Assembly (NCBI GenBank): GCA_024699325.1 | Contig: JAILPS010000028.1 | Coordinates: 1-64,000 of the forward strand | Source: Lachnospiraceae bacterium | GTDB lineage: Bacteria; Bacillota; Clostridia; Lachnospirales; Lachnospiraceae | Direction of reading: 5' to 3' | DNA length: 64,000 nucleotides | In this document: positions 47,834 through 57,500 of the stretch, piece by piece | Numbering within the stretch: the first letter of the stretch is position 1 | Layout of the letters: every line of letters starts with the position of its first letter | The notes under the pieces: model-generated | The model's database searches: none | Seen by the model: only the letters and a program-made list of their open reading frames with translations | What the model was told of the DNA's origin: nothing | Program-made: the position numbers and the translations under genes

Positions 47834-49924
47834 TTATAGTCTGTAGTAGCCGTTTCTAAGGCTTGTGAGATTCACGTTGTAATAAGGGTCTGAGTCCATG
47901 CGCGAGCCCCACTTCTCAAGAAGTCTGGCCTTCTCGCTCTCAAAGCGCTCCTTATTCTTATCGCTAAGATCTGAGCCTCGGGACTTGGATTCGTAGTGGT
48001 GCATTCTTACAAATGCATCGTAAACCACGAGGTATCCAGCGGAGCCAATCTTCAAACAGAGGTCGACATCGTTATATGCGACAACGAACTCCTCGTCGAG
48101 ACCGCCGACCTTGTCCCACACACTTCTCTTAATCAGCATGCAGGCTGCGGTCACGCCGCTCATATCCTGGCTCACGATTGCCCTGCCAAGATAGCCCATA
48201 TCGTCGGCGCCGTAGTGAAGGAATACATGGTGAGCAGCGTGCTCAACGCCTATCAAAACTCCGGCGTGCTGAACTGTGTCGTCTGCGTATAGAAGCTTCG
48301 GTCCTACAGCTCCCACATCATCCCTCATGCAGTAGCCCATCATGCTGGTGAATAGGTCGGGGCTTATAACCTCGGTGTCGTTGTTTAGAAGTAAGAGGTA
48401 TTCGCCCTTGGCAAATGTTGCGCCGAAGTTGTTGATGGCAGAGTAGTTAAACTCCCTCTCCCAGGTCACAACGCGGATCTTGTCGCTTCTCTGCTCGAGA
48501 GTCCTGTAGTATTCGAAGGTCTCGGCATTCTCGCTGTTGTTCTCCACAACGATGATCTCGTAGTTTTTATATGTAATCCTCTCGAGAAGAGAGCTTACAC
48601 AGCGCTCCAAATCATCCACATGGTCCTTGTTAGGAATGATTACAGATATCAGAGGCTCATTGTCAATGTGGAAATCCGTCCTGTACCAGCCCAGGTAATC
48701 TGCGCGGCTTACACATCCGGGAATACCCTTCCTGTCGTAGTAAGCCTGGATAGCCTTCACGCCTGCGTCAAAAGCGTAGGTCTTGGATGCGCCCGCCGCA
48801 GCTGTTGAGGCGCGGTGGCTTCTCCAGGAGTAGAGCATCTTCGGAATGTGATGTGTTTTTCTTGCCACGTCCGTGCAGCGAAGAATAAAATCGTGGTCCT
48901 GTGCGCCGTCGTATTCAGAATTAAACGGTCCGACCTGGTCGACTATGGACTTTCTCACCATAAACATATGGCAGATATAGTTGTTGCAGGTTAGGAGGTC
49001 AATGTTGAAGTCGGGCTTGAAGTTCGGGTCATAGTGCTTGCCGGTATCGTCGTCGAGCTTGTCCTCGTCGCAGTAGATGGCGTCGATTTCTGAGTTCTCG
49101 TTCATGGCGCTCACATATTCAAACAGAGCATTTGGCGCGATGTAATCGTCCTGATCCATGAGGGCAATCCACTCTCCGGTGGCAATCTTAAGGGCGACGT
49201 TGGTGTTGCCTGAGATGCCGCGGTTGTCGCGAAGTCTGGCGTTTACAATTCTTGAATCCTTCTTGGCATATGCGGAGAGCATTCTGGAGAGCTGCTCGTC
49301 TGTGCCTGTGCCGTTGGCAAGACATAACTGCCAGTTGCCGTAGGTCTGAGCCTTCACGGAGGCAATCATGGCCTTGATGTGCTCAGGCTTCGGATTATAC
49401 ACAGGGACGATGATGGAGATGAGAGGAGAGTAGCCAAGAGCTGTGTTTCTCTGGCTGTTAAGAGTCTTCTCATCAGCTGACTGCTTCTTATAGAAGTGTG
49501 CGTACTGCGTCTCTATGAAGAACTTGGTCTGCTTAAATGCCTGCTTCTTGTTGTCTGATTTTAAAAATGCCTTGAAGGCGTTTAAATTATCTCTAGCCTG
49601 CGTGTTAAATGCTCTCACATAGGCGTCTGCAGATGTGATGGTTTTGCTCACGGTGTCGGTCTCATCCTGGGCATCGCTCATCCTGATGGTTCCTGCCACG
49701 CTAAATTCTGCGTGGAAGCCCAAGCGGTTGTCGCTCGCTCCCTCTGCCATGGCTGCCACAACGTCAGGGCGCTCGATCAAAACAATACTGCCATCCTCAA
49801 GTGGTGAGCCGTCCTTGTTGGTGAGCTCAACCTTCAGGCGGTGTGTAACATTCTCGGGAACTGCCCAGCCGTTAACTGTGATAACTCCCTCCTTAATATC
49901 CACCTGATCAATATAATATTTCAT
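47834..49924 (-). CDS. Glycosyltransferase with two GT2 (GT-A) domains and an N-terminal beta-rich domain
   Basis: PLISIIVPVYNPKPEHIKAMIASVKAQTY...DQDDYIAPNALFEY and PLISVIIPNKDHVDDLERCVSSLLERITYKNYEIIVVENNS...LLLNNDTEVI. Confidence 0.9.
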   Translation of the reverse strand: MKYYIDQVDIKEGVITVNGWAVPENVTHRLKVELTNKDGSPLEDGSIVLIERPDVVAAMAEGASDNRLGFHAEFSVAGTIRMSDAQDETDTVSKTITSADAYVRAFNTQARDNLNAFKAFLKSDNKKQAFKQTKFFIETQYAHFYKKQSADEKTLNSQRNTALGYSPLISIIVPVYNPKPEHIKAMIASVKAQTYGNWQLCLANGTGTDEQLSRMLSAYAKKDSRIVNARLRDNRGISGNTNVALKIATGEWIALMDQDDYIAPNALFEYVSAMNENSEIDAIYCDEDKLDDDTGKHYDPNFKPDFNIDLLTCNNYICHMFMVRKSIVDQVGPFNSEYDGAQDHDFILRCTDVARKTHHIPKMLYSWRSHRASTAAAGASKTYAFDAGVKAIQAYYDRKGIPGCVSRADYLGWYRTDFHIDNEPLISVIIPNKDHVDDLERCVSSLLERITYKNYEIIVVENNSENAETFEYYRTLEQRSDKIRVVTWEREFNYSAINNFGATFAKGEYLLLLNNDTEVISPDLFTSMMGYCMRDDVGAVGPKLLYADDTVQHAGVLIGVEHAAHHVFLHYGADDMGYLGRAIVSQDMSGVTAACMLIKRSVWDKVGGLDEEFVVAYNDVDLCLKIGSAGYLVVYDAFVRMHHYESKSRGSDLSDKNKERFESEKARLLEKWGSRMDSDPYYNVNLTSLRNGYYRL

Positions 49925-50014
49925 ATGTATACCTCTTTTCGGCTTGAAAATATTAAAAAATCTGATGTAAGTCTAGCATAAATGACAAACATTTGCAAAC
50001 ATTTAAAATAATGC

Positions 50015-50043
50015 TTGACACTTACGTAACGTAAGGGTTTATA
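50015..50043 (+). promoter_or_regulatory. rfbA promoter with palindromic operator in the spacer
   Basis: TTGACA (50015-50020), 17-nt spacer containing CTTACGTAACGTAAG (50021-50035), TTTATA (50038-50043). Confidence 0.7.
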
Positions 50044-50083
50044 GTGTAGCAAGTGAACAAAACCGAAAAGAGAGGTATACTAC

Positions 50084-50974
50084 ATGAAGGGAATTATTTT
50101 AGCAGGCGGCAGCGGCACAAGATTATATCCGCTGACCAGAGTTACATCCAAGCAGCTTTTGCCAATCTATGACAAGCCGATGATCTATTATCCGCTTTCA
50201 GTTCTCATGAATGCGGGCATCAGAGATATATTGATCATATCAACACCACAGGACACGCCAAGATTTAAGGATCTGCTGGCAGATGGTCACCAGTACGGCA
50301 TCAACCTGTCATATGCGGTTCAGCCGTCACCTGACGGACTGGCTCAGGCGTTCATCATCGGAGCGGATTTCATAGGTGATGACACTGTTGCCATGGTGCT
50401 AGGCGACAATATTTTCGCAGGTCACGGACTTAACGACAGACTGAAGGCTGCGGTTGACAACGCAAATTCAGGCAAGGGCGCCACGGTTTTCGGCTACTAT
50501 GTTGACGATCCTGAGCGCTTCGGAATTGTGGAGTTTGACAAAAACGGCAAGGCGATCTCCATCGAGGAGAAGCCTGTAAAGCCTAAGAGCAACTACTGTG
50601 TCACAGGTCTGTACTTCTACGACAACAGGGTTGTGGAGTATGCGAAGAATCTTAAGCCGTCGGCAAGAGGCGAGCTTGAGATCACGGACTTAAACCGCAT
50701 TTACTTAGAGGATGGCACTCTCAATGTTGAGCTTCTGGGTCAGGGCTTTACATGGCTTGACACAGGAACACACGAGTCGTTAGTTGATGCCACCAACTTC
50801 GTCAAGACGGTTGAGACACATCAGCACAGAAAGATCGCCTGCCTGGAGGAGATTGCATACTTAAACGGCTGGATTGACCGTGAGCAGGTTATGGAGATCT
50901 ACGAGGTTCTCAAAAAGAACCAGTACGGACAGTATTTAAAGGACGTCTTAGACGGCAAATATATTGACAAATAA
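50084..50974 (+). CDS. rfbA: Glucose-1-phosphate thymidylyltransferase
   Basis: [39 protein letters not shown]. Confidence 0.98.
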   Translation: MKGIILAGGSGTRLYPLTRVTSKQLLPIYDKPMIYYPLSVLMNAGIRDILIISTPQDTPRFKDLLADGHQYGINLSYAVQPSPDGLAQAFIIGADFIGDDTVAMVLGDNIFAGHGLNDRLKAAVDNANSGKGATVFGYYVDDPERFGIVEFDKNGKAISIEEKPVKPKSNYCVTGLYFYDNRVVEYAKNLKPSARGELEITDLNRIYLEDGTLNVELLGQGFTWLDTGTHESLVDATNFVKTVETHQHRKIACLEEIAYLNGWIDREQVMEIYEVLKKNQYGQYLKDVLDGKYIDK

Positions 50975-50993
50975 TATATTAGAAGGAGCAGCA

Positions 50994-51578
50994 ATGAGCA
51001 AGATTACAGTTACCAAATGTGACATCGAGGGCTTATACGTTATCGAGCCCAAGGTATTCCCTGATGCAAGAGGATATTTTGTGGAGACCTACAACCAGAG
51101 GGATTTTGAGGAAGAGGGACTTAACATGGTGTTCGTTCAGGACAATCAGTCCATGTCCAAGAAGGGCGTGCTTAGAGGCCTTCACTTCCAGAAGGAGTTC
51201 CCACAGGGCAAGCTTGTAAGAGTTATCCGCGGCGCTGTTTTTGATGTCGCAGTTGACTACAGACCTGGCAGCAAGACCTACGGACAGTGGTTTGGCGTGG
51301 AGCTTACCGCAGAGAATAAGAAGCAGTTCTATATAAGCGAGGGCTTCGCACACGGCTTCATCGTTCTCTCAGACGAGGCAGAGTTCTGCTACAAGGTTAC
51401 AGACTTCTATCATCCGGGGGATGAGGGCGGTCTGGCGTGGAACGACCCTAAGATCGGCATCACATGGCCGGGCGTTAAGGGTGAATACAACGGCACACCA
51501 AGCGCAGAGGGCTACACCATGGAGGATGGCACACCTCTGACACTGTCTGACAAGGATCAGAAGTGGCCTGGTTTATAA
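50994..51578 (+). CDS. rfbC: dTDP-4-dehydrorhamnose 3,5-epimerase
   Basis: GYFVETYNQRDF, VLRGLHFQ, GFAHGFIVLSDEAEFCYKVTDFY. Start at ATG 50994. Confidence 0.97.
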   Translation: MSKITVTKCDIEGLYVIEPKVFPDARGYFVETYNQRDFEEEGLNMVFVQDNQSMSKKGVLRGLHFQKEFPQGKLVRVIRGAVFDVAVDYRPGSKTYGQWFGVELTAENKKQFYISEGFAHGFIVLSDEAEFCYKVTDFYHPGDEGGLAWNDPKIGITWPGVKGEYNGTPSAEGYTMEDGTPLTLSDKDQKWPGL

Positions 51579-51611
51579 TATTTGGCTAGAAGATATATTA
51601 AGGAGAACGAT

Positions 51612-52631
51612 ATGACAATTATAGTTACCGGCGGCGCCGGATTCATCGGAAGCAATTTTGTATTTCACATGTTAAACAAGTACCCTGACTACAGAATCAT
51701 CTGTCTGGATAAGCTCACATACGCAGGAAACTTAAGCACACTCGCGCCTGTTATGGACAATCCAAACTTCAGATTCGTGAAGGCAGACATCTGCAACAGG
51801 GAGGCTGTTTACAAGTTATTCGAGGAGGAGCACCCTGACATCGTGGTCAACTTTGCAGCAGAGTCCCACGTTGACCGCTCAATCGAGGACCCAGGCATCT
51901 TCCTTCAGACCAACATCATGGGAACCGCAACACTTATGGACGCCTGCCGCAAGTACGGCATCACAAGATACCATCAGGTGAGCACGGACGAGGTGTACGG
52001 AGATCTGCCTCTCGACAGACCTGACCTCTTCTTCACAGAGGAGACACCTATCCACACAAGCAGCCCTTATTCATCATCCAAGGCATCAGCAGACCTTCTC
52101 GTTATGGCATATAACAGAACCTACGGCCTGCCTGTGACCATCAGCCGCTGCTCAAACAACTACGGACCATATCACTTCCCGGAGAAGCTCATCCCTCTTA
52201 TGATCGCCAACGCATTAAATGACAAGCCACTTCCTGTTTACGGCGAGGGCTTAAATGTTCGCGACTGGCTCTATGTTGAGGACCACTGTAAGGCCATCGA
52301 TTTAATCATCCACAAGGGAAGAGTTGGAGAAGTTTACAACATCGGCGGACACAACGAGATGAAGAATATCGACATTGTCAAGCTTATCTGCAAGTATCTG
52401 GGCAAGCCTGAGAGCCTCATCGTTCACGTCGGAGACCGCAAGGGCCACGACATGAGATACGCAATCGACCCTACCAAGATCCACAACGAGCTGGGCTGGC
52501 TTCCGGAGACGAAGTTCGCAGACGGCATCGTGAAGACCATCGAGTGGTATTTAAACAACAGAGAGTGGTGGGAGACCATCATCTCAGGAGAGTATCAGAA
52601 CTATTATGACAAGATGTACAGCAATCGCTAG
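51612..52631 (+). CDS. rfbB: dTDP-glucose 4,6-dehydratase
   Basis: IIVTGGAGFIGSNFVFHML, AAESHVDRSI, YSSSKASADLLV, ISRCSNNYGPYHFPEKLIPL. Start at ATG 51612. Confidence 0.98.
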   Translation: MTIIVTGGAGFIGSNFVFHMLNKYPDYRIICLDKLTYAGNLSTLAPVMDNPNFRFVKADICNREAVYKLFEEEHPDIVVNFAAESHVDRSIEDPGIFLQTNIMGTATLMDACRKYGITRYHQVSTDEVYGDLPLDRPDLFFTEETPIHTSSPYSSSKASADLLVMAYNRTYGLPVTISRCSNNYGPYHFPEKLIPLMIANALNDKPLPVYGEGLNVRDWLYVEDHCKAIDLIIHKGRVGEVYNIGGHNEMKNIDIVKLICKYLGKPESLIVHVGDRKGHDMRYAIDPTKIHNELGWLPETKFADGIVKTIEWYLNNREWWETIISGEYQNYYDKMYSNR

Positions 52632-52640
52632 GAGGTACGC

Positions 52641-53558
52641 ATGAGAGTATTAGTTACAGGTGTCAACGGCCAGCTAGGCCACGACGTTGTAAATGAGCTT
52701 GTTAAGCGCGGTTTTGAGGCTACGGGAAGCGATATCACACCTGAGTATGCAGGCGCAGCTGACGCAAGCGCTGTCACAACGGCTAAATACATCCAGATGG
52801 ACATAACCGACGAGGGAGAGGTCAGAGCCAGAACCATCTATGACCAGCCTGAGGCCATCATCCACTGCGCAGCGTGGACAGCAGTCGACGCCGCTGAGGA
52901 GCCTGAAAACCTCGGCAAGGTTAAGGCAGTAAACTTCGTGGGAACGAAGAATCTTGCGAAGGTTGCATCAGACCTCGACATCCCGATTATGTACATATCC
53001 ACGGACTACGTGTTTGACGGCCAGGGCGAGAAGCCATGGGAGCCTGACTGCACGGACTACGCACCTCTCAATGTCTACGGCAATACCAAGCTCATGGGCG
53101 AGAGAACCATCACAGCAAACACTGACAAGTTCTTCATCGTGAGAATCGCCTGGGTTTTCGGCGTCAACGGCAAGAATTTCATCAAGACTATGTTAAATGT
53201 GGGCAAGACACACGACACAGTCCGCGTGGTTAACGACCAGATTGGAACTCCAACCTACACATTTGACTTAGCACGCCTCTTAGTGGACATGATCCAGACC
53301 GACAAATACGGCTACTATCACGCCACCAACGAGGGCGGATATATAAGCTGGTACGACTTCACCTGCGAGATCTACAAGCAGGCCGGCATGGACACGAAGG
53401 TGGTTCCTGTGACCACAGCAGAGTACGGCTTAAGCAAGGCTGCGAGACCATTCAACTCAAGACTTGACAAGTCCAAGCTTGCAGAGGCTGGATTTACTCC
53501 ACTCCCTACATGGCAGGATGCACTTAACCGCTATCTGAAGGAGATAGGAGAGATATAG
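52641..53558 (+). CDS. rfbD: dTDP-4-dehydrorhamnose reductase
   Basis: VLVTGVNGQLGHDVVNEL, STDYVFDG, YGNTKLMGE, RIAWVFG. Confidence 0.97.
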   Translation: MRVLVTGVNGQLGHDVVNELVKRGFEATGSDITPEYAGAADASAVTTAKYIQMDITDEGEVRARTIYDQPEAIIHCAAWTAVDAAEEPENLGKVKAVNFVGTKNLAKVASDLDIPIMYISTDYVFDGQGEKPWEPDCTDYAPLNVYGNTKLMGERTITANTDKFFIVRIAWVFGVNGKNFIKTMLNVGKTHDTVRVVNDQIGTPTYTFDLARLLVDMIQTDKYGYYHATNEGGYISWYDFTCEIYKQAGMDTKVVPVTTAEYGLSKAARPFNSRLDKSKLAEAGFTPLPTWQDALNRYLKEIGEI

Positions 53559-53563
53559 TAACT

Positions 53564-53588
53564 AAGCCCTGTGAAAAACAGGGCTTTT
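53564..53588 (+). terminator. Intrinsic terminator of rfb operon
   Basis: AAGCCCTGT-GAAAA-ACAGGGCTT then TT. Confidence 0.7.
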
Positions 53589-53684
53589 ACTGCCTAAAAT
53601 GGCATTTTGATATATCTGACTATGTGATATTATGTCAAACGACCAATGATTATGACAAGCATTTATATGCAGAGGGAGAGAATT

Positions 53685-54344
53685 ATGAAGAGAAGAACAC
53701 TTATGGTTTTGGCGGCGGCCCTGATGTTTTTTTCAGGCTGTGCGAGACGTACTTACACACCGGCACCTGTGGTTGATCCAGTGGTTAATCCTGTTGTCGA
53801 GGAGGTTATATACAACGTGACATCATCTAAGATGTTTGACGGCACGGGAGCCACGCTTCAGACAGACACATATGTTTATGAGAACGGCGCGGTTACCATA
53901 ACAACAGCGCACCACGACACAGGGGAATACACAGCGACCAGATATACATTCAATGACGCAGGAGAGCTGTCACAGTACGCTTACAGCGATGACGGTTCAA
54001 CATGGGATGTTGTCTACGACATTTACTACAACGATGTTGACAAGTACTACTACGGCTACGCAGAGTATGTTAACGGTGTTGCTGAGGCCGACTATGTTTA
54101 TGTCTCATATCCGACTAACGGGACCATGGCGCTCGATTTCTATGAAAATGATGTGCAGTCCACAACATATGAATATGTCGCCGACTACAGCGGATGGTAT
54201 TATCTGACATATGCGGCTGATCACACAACAGGTCTTGGCTACACATACACAAACAGCTATGACGCCACAGGCTACATAACAGGGGCGACCATCACATCAT
54301 CTGACGGCTACGAATCATACGTTATGGATTACTATTACGAATAG
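53685..54344 (+). CDS. Tyr-rich lipoprotein of unknown function
   Basis: Lipobox FFSGCARR; repeated YTFNDAGELSQYAYSDDG / YTNSYDATGYITGATITSSDG-type units. Confidence 0.75.
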   Translation: MKRRTLMVLAAALMFFSGCARRTYTPAPVVDPVVNPVVEEVIYNVTSSKMFDGTGATLQTDTYVYENGAVTITTAHHDTGEYTATRYTFNDAGELSQYAYSDDGSTWDVVYDIYYNDVDKYYYGYAEYVNGVAEADYVYVSYPTNGTMALDFYENDVQSTTYEYVADYSGWYYLTYAADHTTGLGYTYTNSYDATGYITGATITSSDGYESYVMDYYYE

Positions 54345-54357
54345 TTTTAAGGCTTAG

Positions 54358-54385
54358 GAGAGGGCATTGATTGCCCTCTCTTTTT
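54358..54385 (+). terminator. Intrinsic terminator
   Basis: GAGAGGGCA-TTGAT-TGCCCTCTC then T5. Confidence 0.8.
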
Positions 54386-54467
54386 GTGCCATTAAGTTGC
54401 ACAAACTTAAACGATTTCGTGGTGCTTTTTGCCCTCTAAGCCCTCCAAAACTTGGCTATTATGTACA

Positions 54468-54496
54468 TTGAAAAGGGTCAAATGCCCATTTATAAT
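54468..54496 (+). promoter_or_regulatory. Sigma-A promoter for the GH53 gene
   Basis: TTGAAA-17 nt-TATAAT. Confidence 0.75.
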
Positions 54497-54570
54497 GGTA
54501 AATAGCGTAAAGGTACGTACAAATGTCCCAATTAGTTGCACAGTTGTTGCACAAGGGATTAAGGAGGCTT

Positions 54571-57500
54571 ATGATGAGGAAGGGTTTTAAAAATGCTCTA
54601 TGTGCGGTTCTCACCGTGGCCATGGCTGTTCCATGCGTGGATTACGGTCTGGTTGCAAGAGCAGCGAGTTTGAGCGTGGGAGACGACGTGATAGTTAACG
54701 GCGATTTCTCCACAGATATCTGGGATAGCAGCGGAACATGGTCTGTTGGCAGTTTTTCAGATGCCACACTTAACACGGAGGCATGCTGGGTAACAAAAGA
54801 TACGGCGCTTCACATGTACACGGAGGGCGGAGGAACAGAGTTCACCCTGTCACAGTCCGTGGAGTTGGACGCAGGCACATACACATTTGCGGCTGATATT
54901 ATTGGCTCCGGCTTCTCGGTTTCTGCAGCCGTAGGTTCAGATACAGGAAGCTCACACGCAGTCAGCAGTGAAAGCGCATACACAGAGGTCAGCGACTCAT
55001 TTACAGTTAGCTCTGAGGGAACATACACCTTCTATCTGTACATAACAGACACATCTGCGGGGGCGTGGGGATATATTGACGACGTGAGCCTCACACTTAC
55101 AACCGCAGCATCCACCTCCACAACTACAGAATCTACAGCGGTTCTGGCGGATATCGCAGTTGACAAGGTGTCAAACCTCAACGACGATTTTATAATGGGC
55201 GTGGATATTTCTTCATACATATCAGAACTCGAATCAGGGGTTACATATTCATACACATATGGTAATCAGACTATCACAGTTGATGAGAACAGCCCTGAAA
55301 ACATGATTAAGATACTGGCGCTTGGCGGCGTCAACTACATAAGAGTGCGCGTCTGGGTTGACCCTGCTGACTCTGACGGCAAAAGCTACGGCGGCGGTCA
55401 CAACGATGTGGCAACAGCTGTGAAGATTGCCCAGGCAATCGTGGCTTCGGGCTACAAGGACAGCGTGAAAATGCTTGTGGACTTCCACTACTCAGACTTC
55501 TGGACAGACCCTGGCAAGCAGTATGTTCCGAAGGCGTGGAGTTCATATACCACAGACCAGAAGGCGACTGCGGTTGGTGAGTTTACAAAATCAGCTCTTA
55601 ATTCAATCATGGCGACAGGCGTAACGGTTGGAATGGTTCAGATAGGAAACGAGACCACAACAGGCATCTGCGGCGAGACCTACTCAGACTGGAGCGGCAT
55701 GGCCAAGATATTTAACGCCGGCGCTGCTGCTGTCAGGGAGATTGATAAGGATATTCTTATTGCGGTACATTTCACAAACCCTGAGAAGACTTCAACCATC
55801 GAGGGGCTTGCAGACAGCTTAAACAACTACAGCGTGGACTACGATGTTTTTGCGACATCATATTATCCATACTGGCACGGAAGCCTGTCAAACCTCACAA
55901 CCATACTCACATATGTTTCAAACACCTATGGCAAGAAGGTTATGGTTGCGGAGACCAGCTATGCCAACACCATGGACGACACAGACGGACATGGCAACAC
56001 CATCAGCGAGAGCTCAGATGTGGGCGATTACTGTTCATATTCCTTCACGGTTCAGGGACAGGCCAGAGAGTGGGCAACTATAGTTGACGCGGTAAATGAT
56101 GTAAACACAAACATGGGCGTCACAGGAAGCTCGGCTGATTTTGACAGTACCTACGGTATCGGCGTATTCTACTGGGAGCCTGCGTGGATCACAGTTGGCG
56201 ACACAACAGGACTTACAGGCACAGATTTTGATGAGAGATACGCCGCAAACCAGACTATCTGGGAGACCTACGGCTCAGGCTGGGCTTCAAGCTACTCAGG
56301 CGGATACGATTCAGACGCCGGCACATGGTACGGCGGAAGCGCGGTTGACAACCAGGCTCTGTTTGGCGCGGACGGAGTGGCACTTTCATCAATCCAGATG
56401 TTTAACTATGCGAGAACAGGCTCATATGTGGATGACAGCACAATAGGCGTTGAGAGCATAGATGTGGACAGCGATATAGAGATTGAGGCCGGAGAGAGCG
56501 TGACATTTCCTTCGACTGTCAGCGTCACATACACAGACGACAGCAAAGTTAGCGAGTCAGTTACATGGACAGGCGCATCTGCAGTCGACACAGACACTGT
56601 GGGAGAGTACGAGGTCACAGGTTATGTGACATTTTCTAAGACAGTGTCCACAGGCACATATGCGGGCCTTACGGGCGCGGATGTGAGCATCACAGTTACG
56701 GTTGTGCCCTACAACATGCTAAAGGATATAGATTCTGCAAACTACAGTTTTGAGAGCGGAAGCACGTCGGCTTTCTCCATCACAAACATGGACGTTAAAT
56801 ACGAGACAGCTAACGCTTATGATGGCAACTATTCACTCCACTGGTATCAGTCAAGCGCCACAACTGTGGGAACCACATACGGCGGCGCATCAGGAACGGG
56901 CATAGCGCTTGAGGCGGGAACCTACACCTTCGAGGCTATGGCGCAGGGCTATGCAGGAGACACAGTGACCATGTCAGCCACTGACGGAAGCAGCACTTTG
57001 GCTACAGGGGACGCCGAAACTCTTACAGGATGGCAGAGCTGGAAGACACCTTCTGTCACATTTACGCTCGACAGCGACACAACAGTTTACTTCTACATGG
57101 AGGTTGGCGTTTCAGACGGCGGCTGGGGCAATATCGACTGCTTAAAACTCTATGGAAATGTAGCAAGCACATACACAGTTTCAACATATTCCATGACAAC
57201 CGGAGGCGTTACAGGTGTTGCAACCCTTACAGGCGGTGGGGCGTACAGCGAGGGAAGCTCTGTGACAGTCACAGCACCTGAGGTCGATGCTATGGAGTTT
57301 GCAGGCTGGTATGCTTACAGCGGCAGCTCATACACGGGAAGTGCCCTTAGCACGGATCTGGCTTACACATTTACAGTATCTGAAGATACGGCTCTTGCGG
57401 CAGTTTATGACGCATCAGGAAGCAGATGCATCACGGTTATAGACGGCGACTCACAGGAGAGCAGCTATTATGAGATAGGTACAGAGTTTAGCGTGACTGC

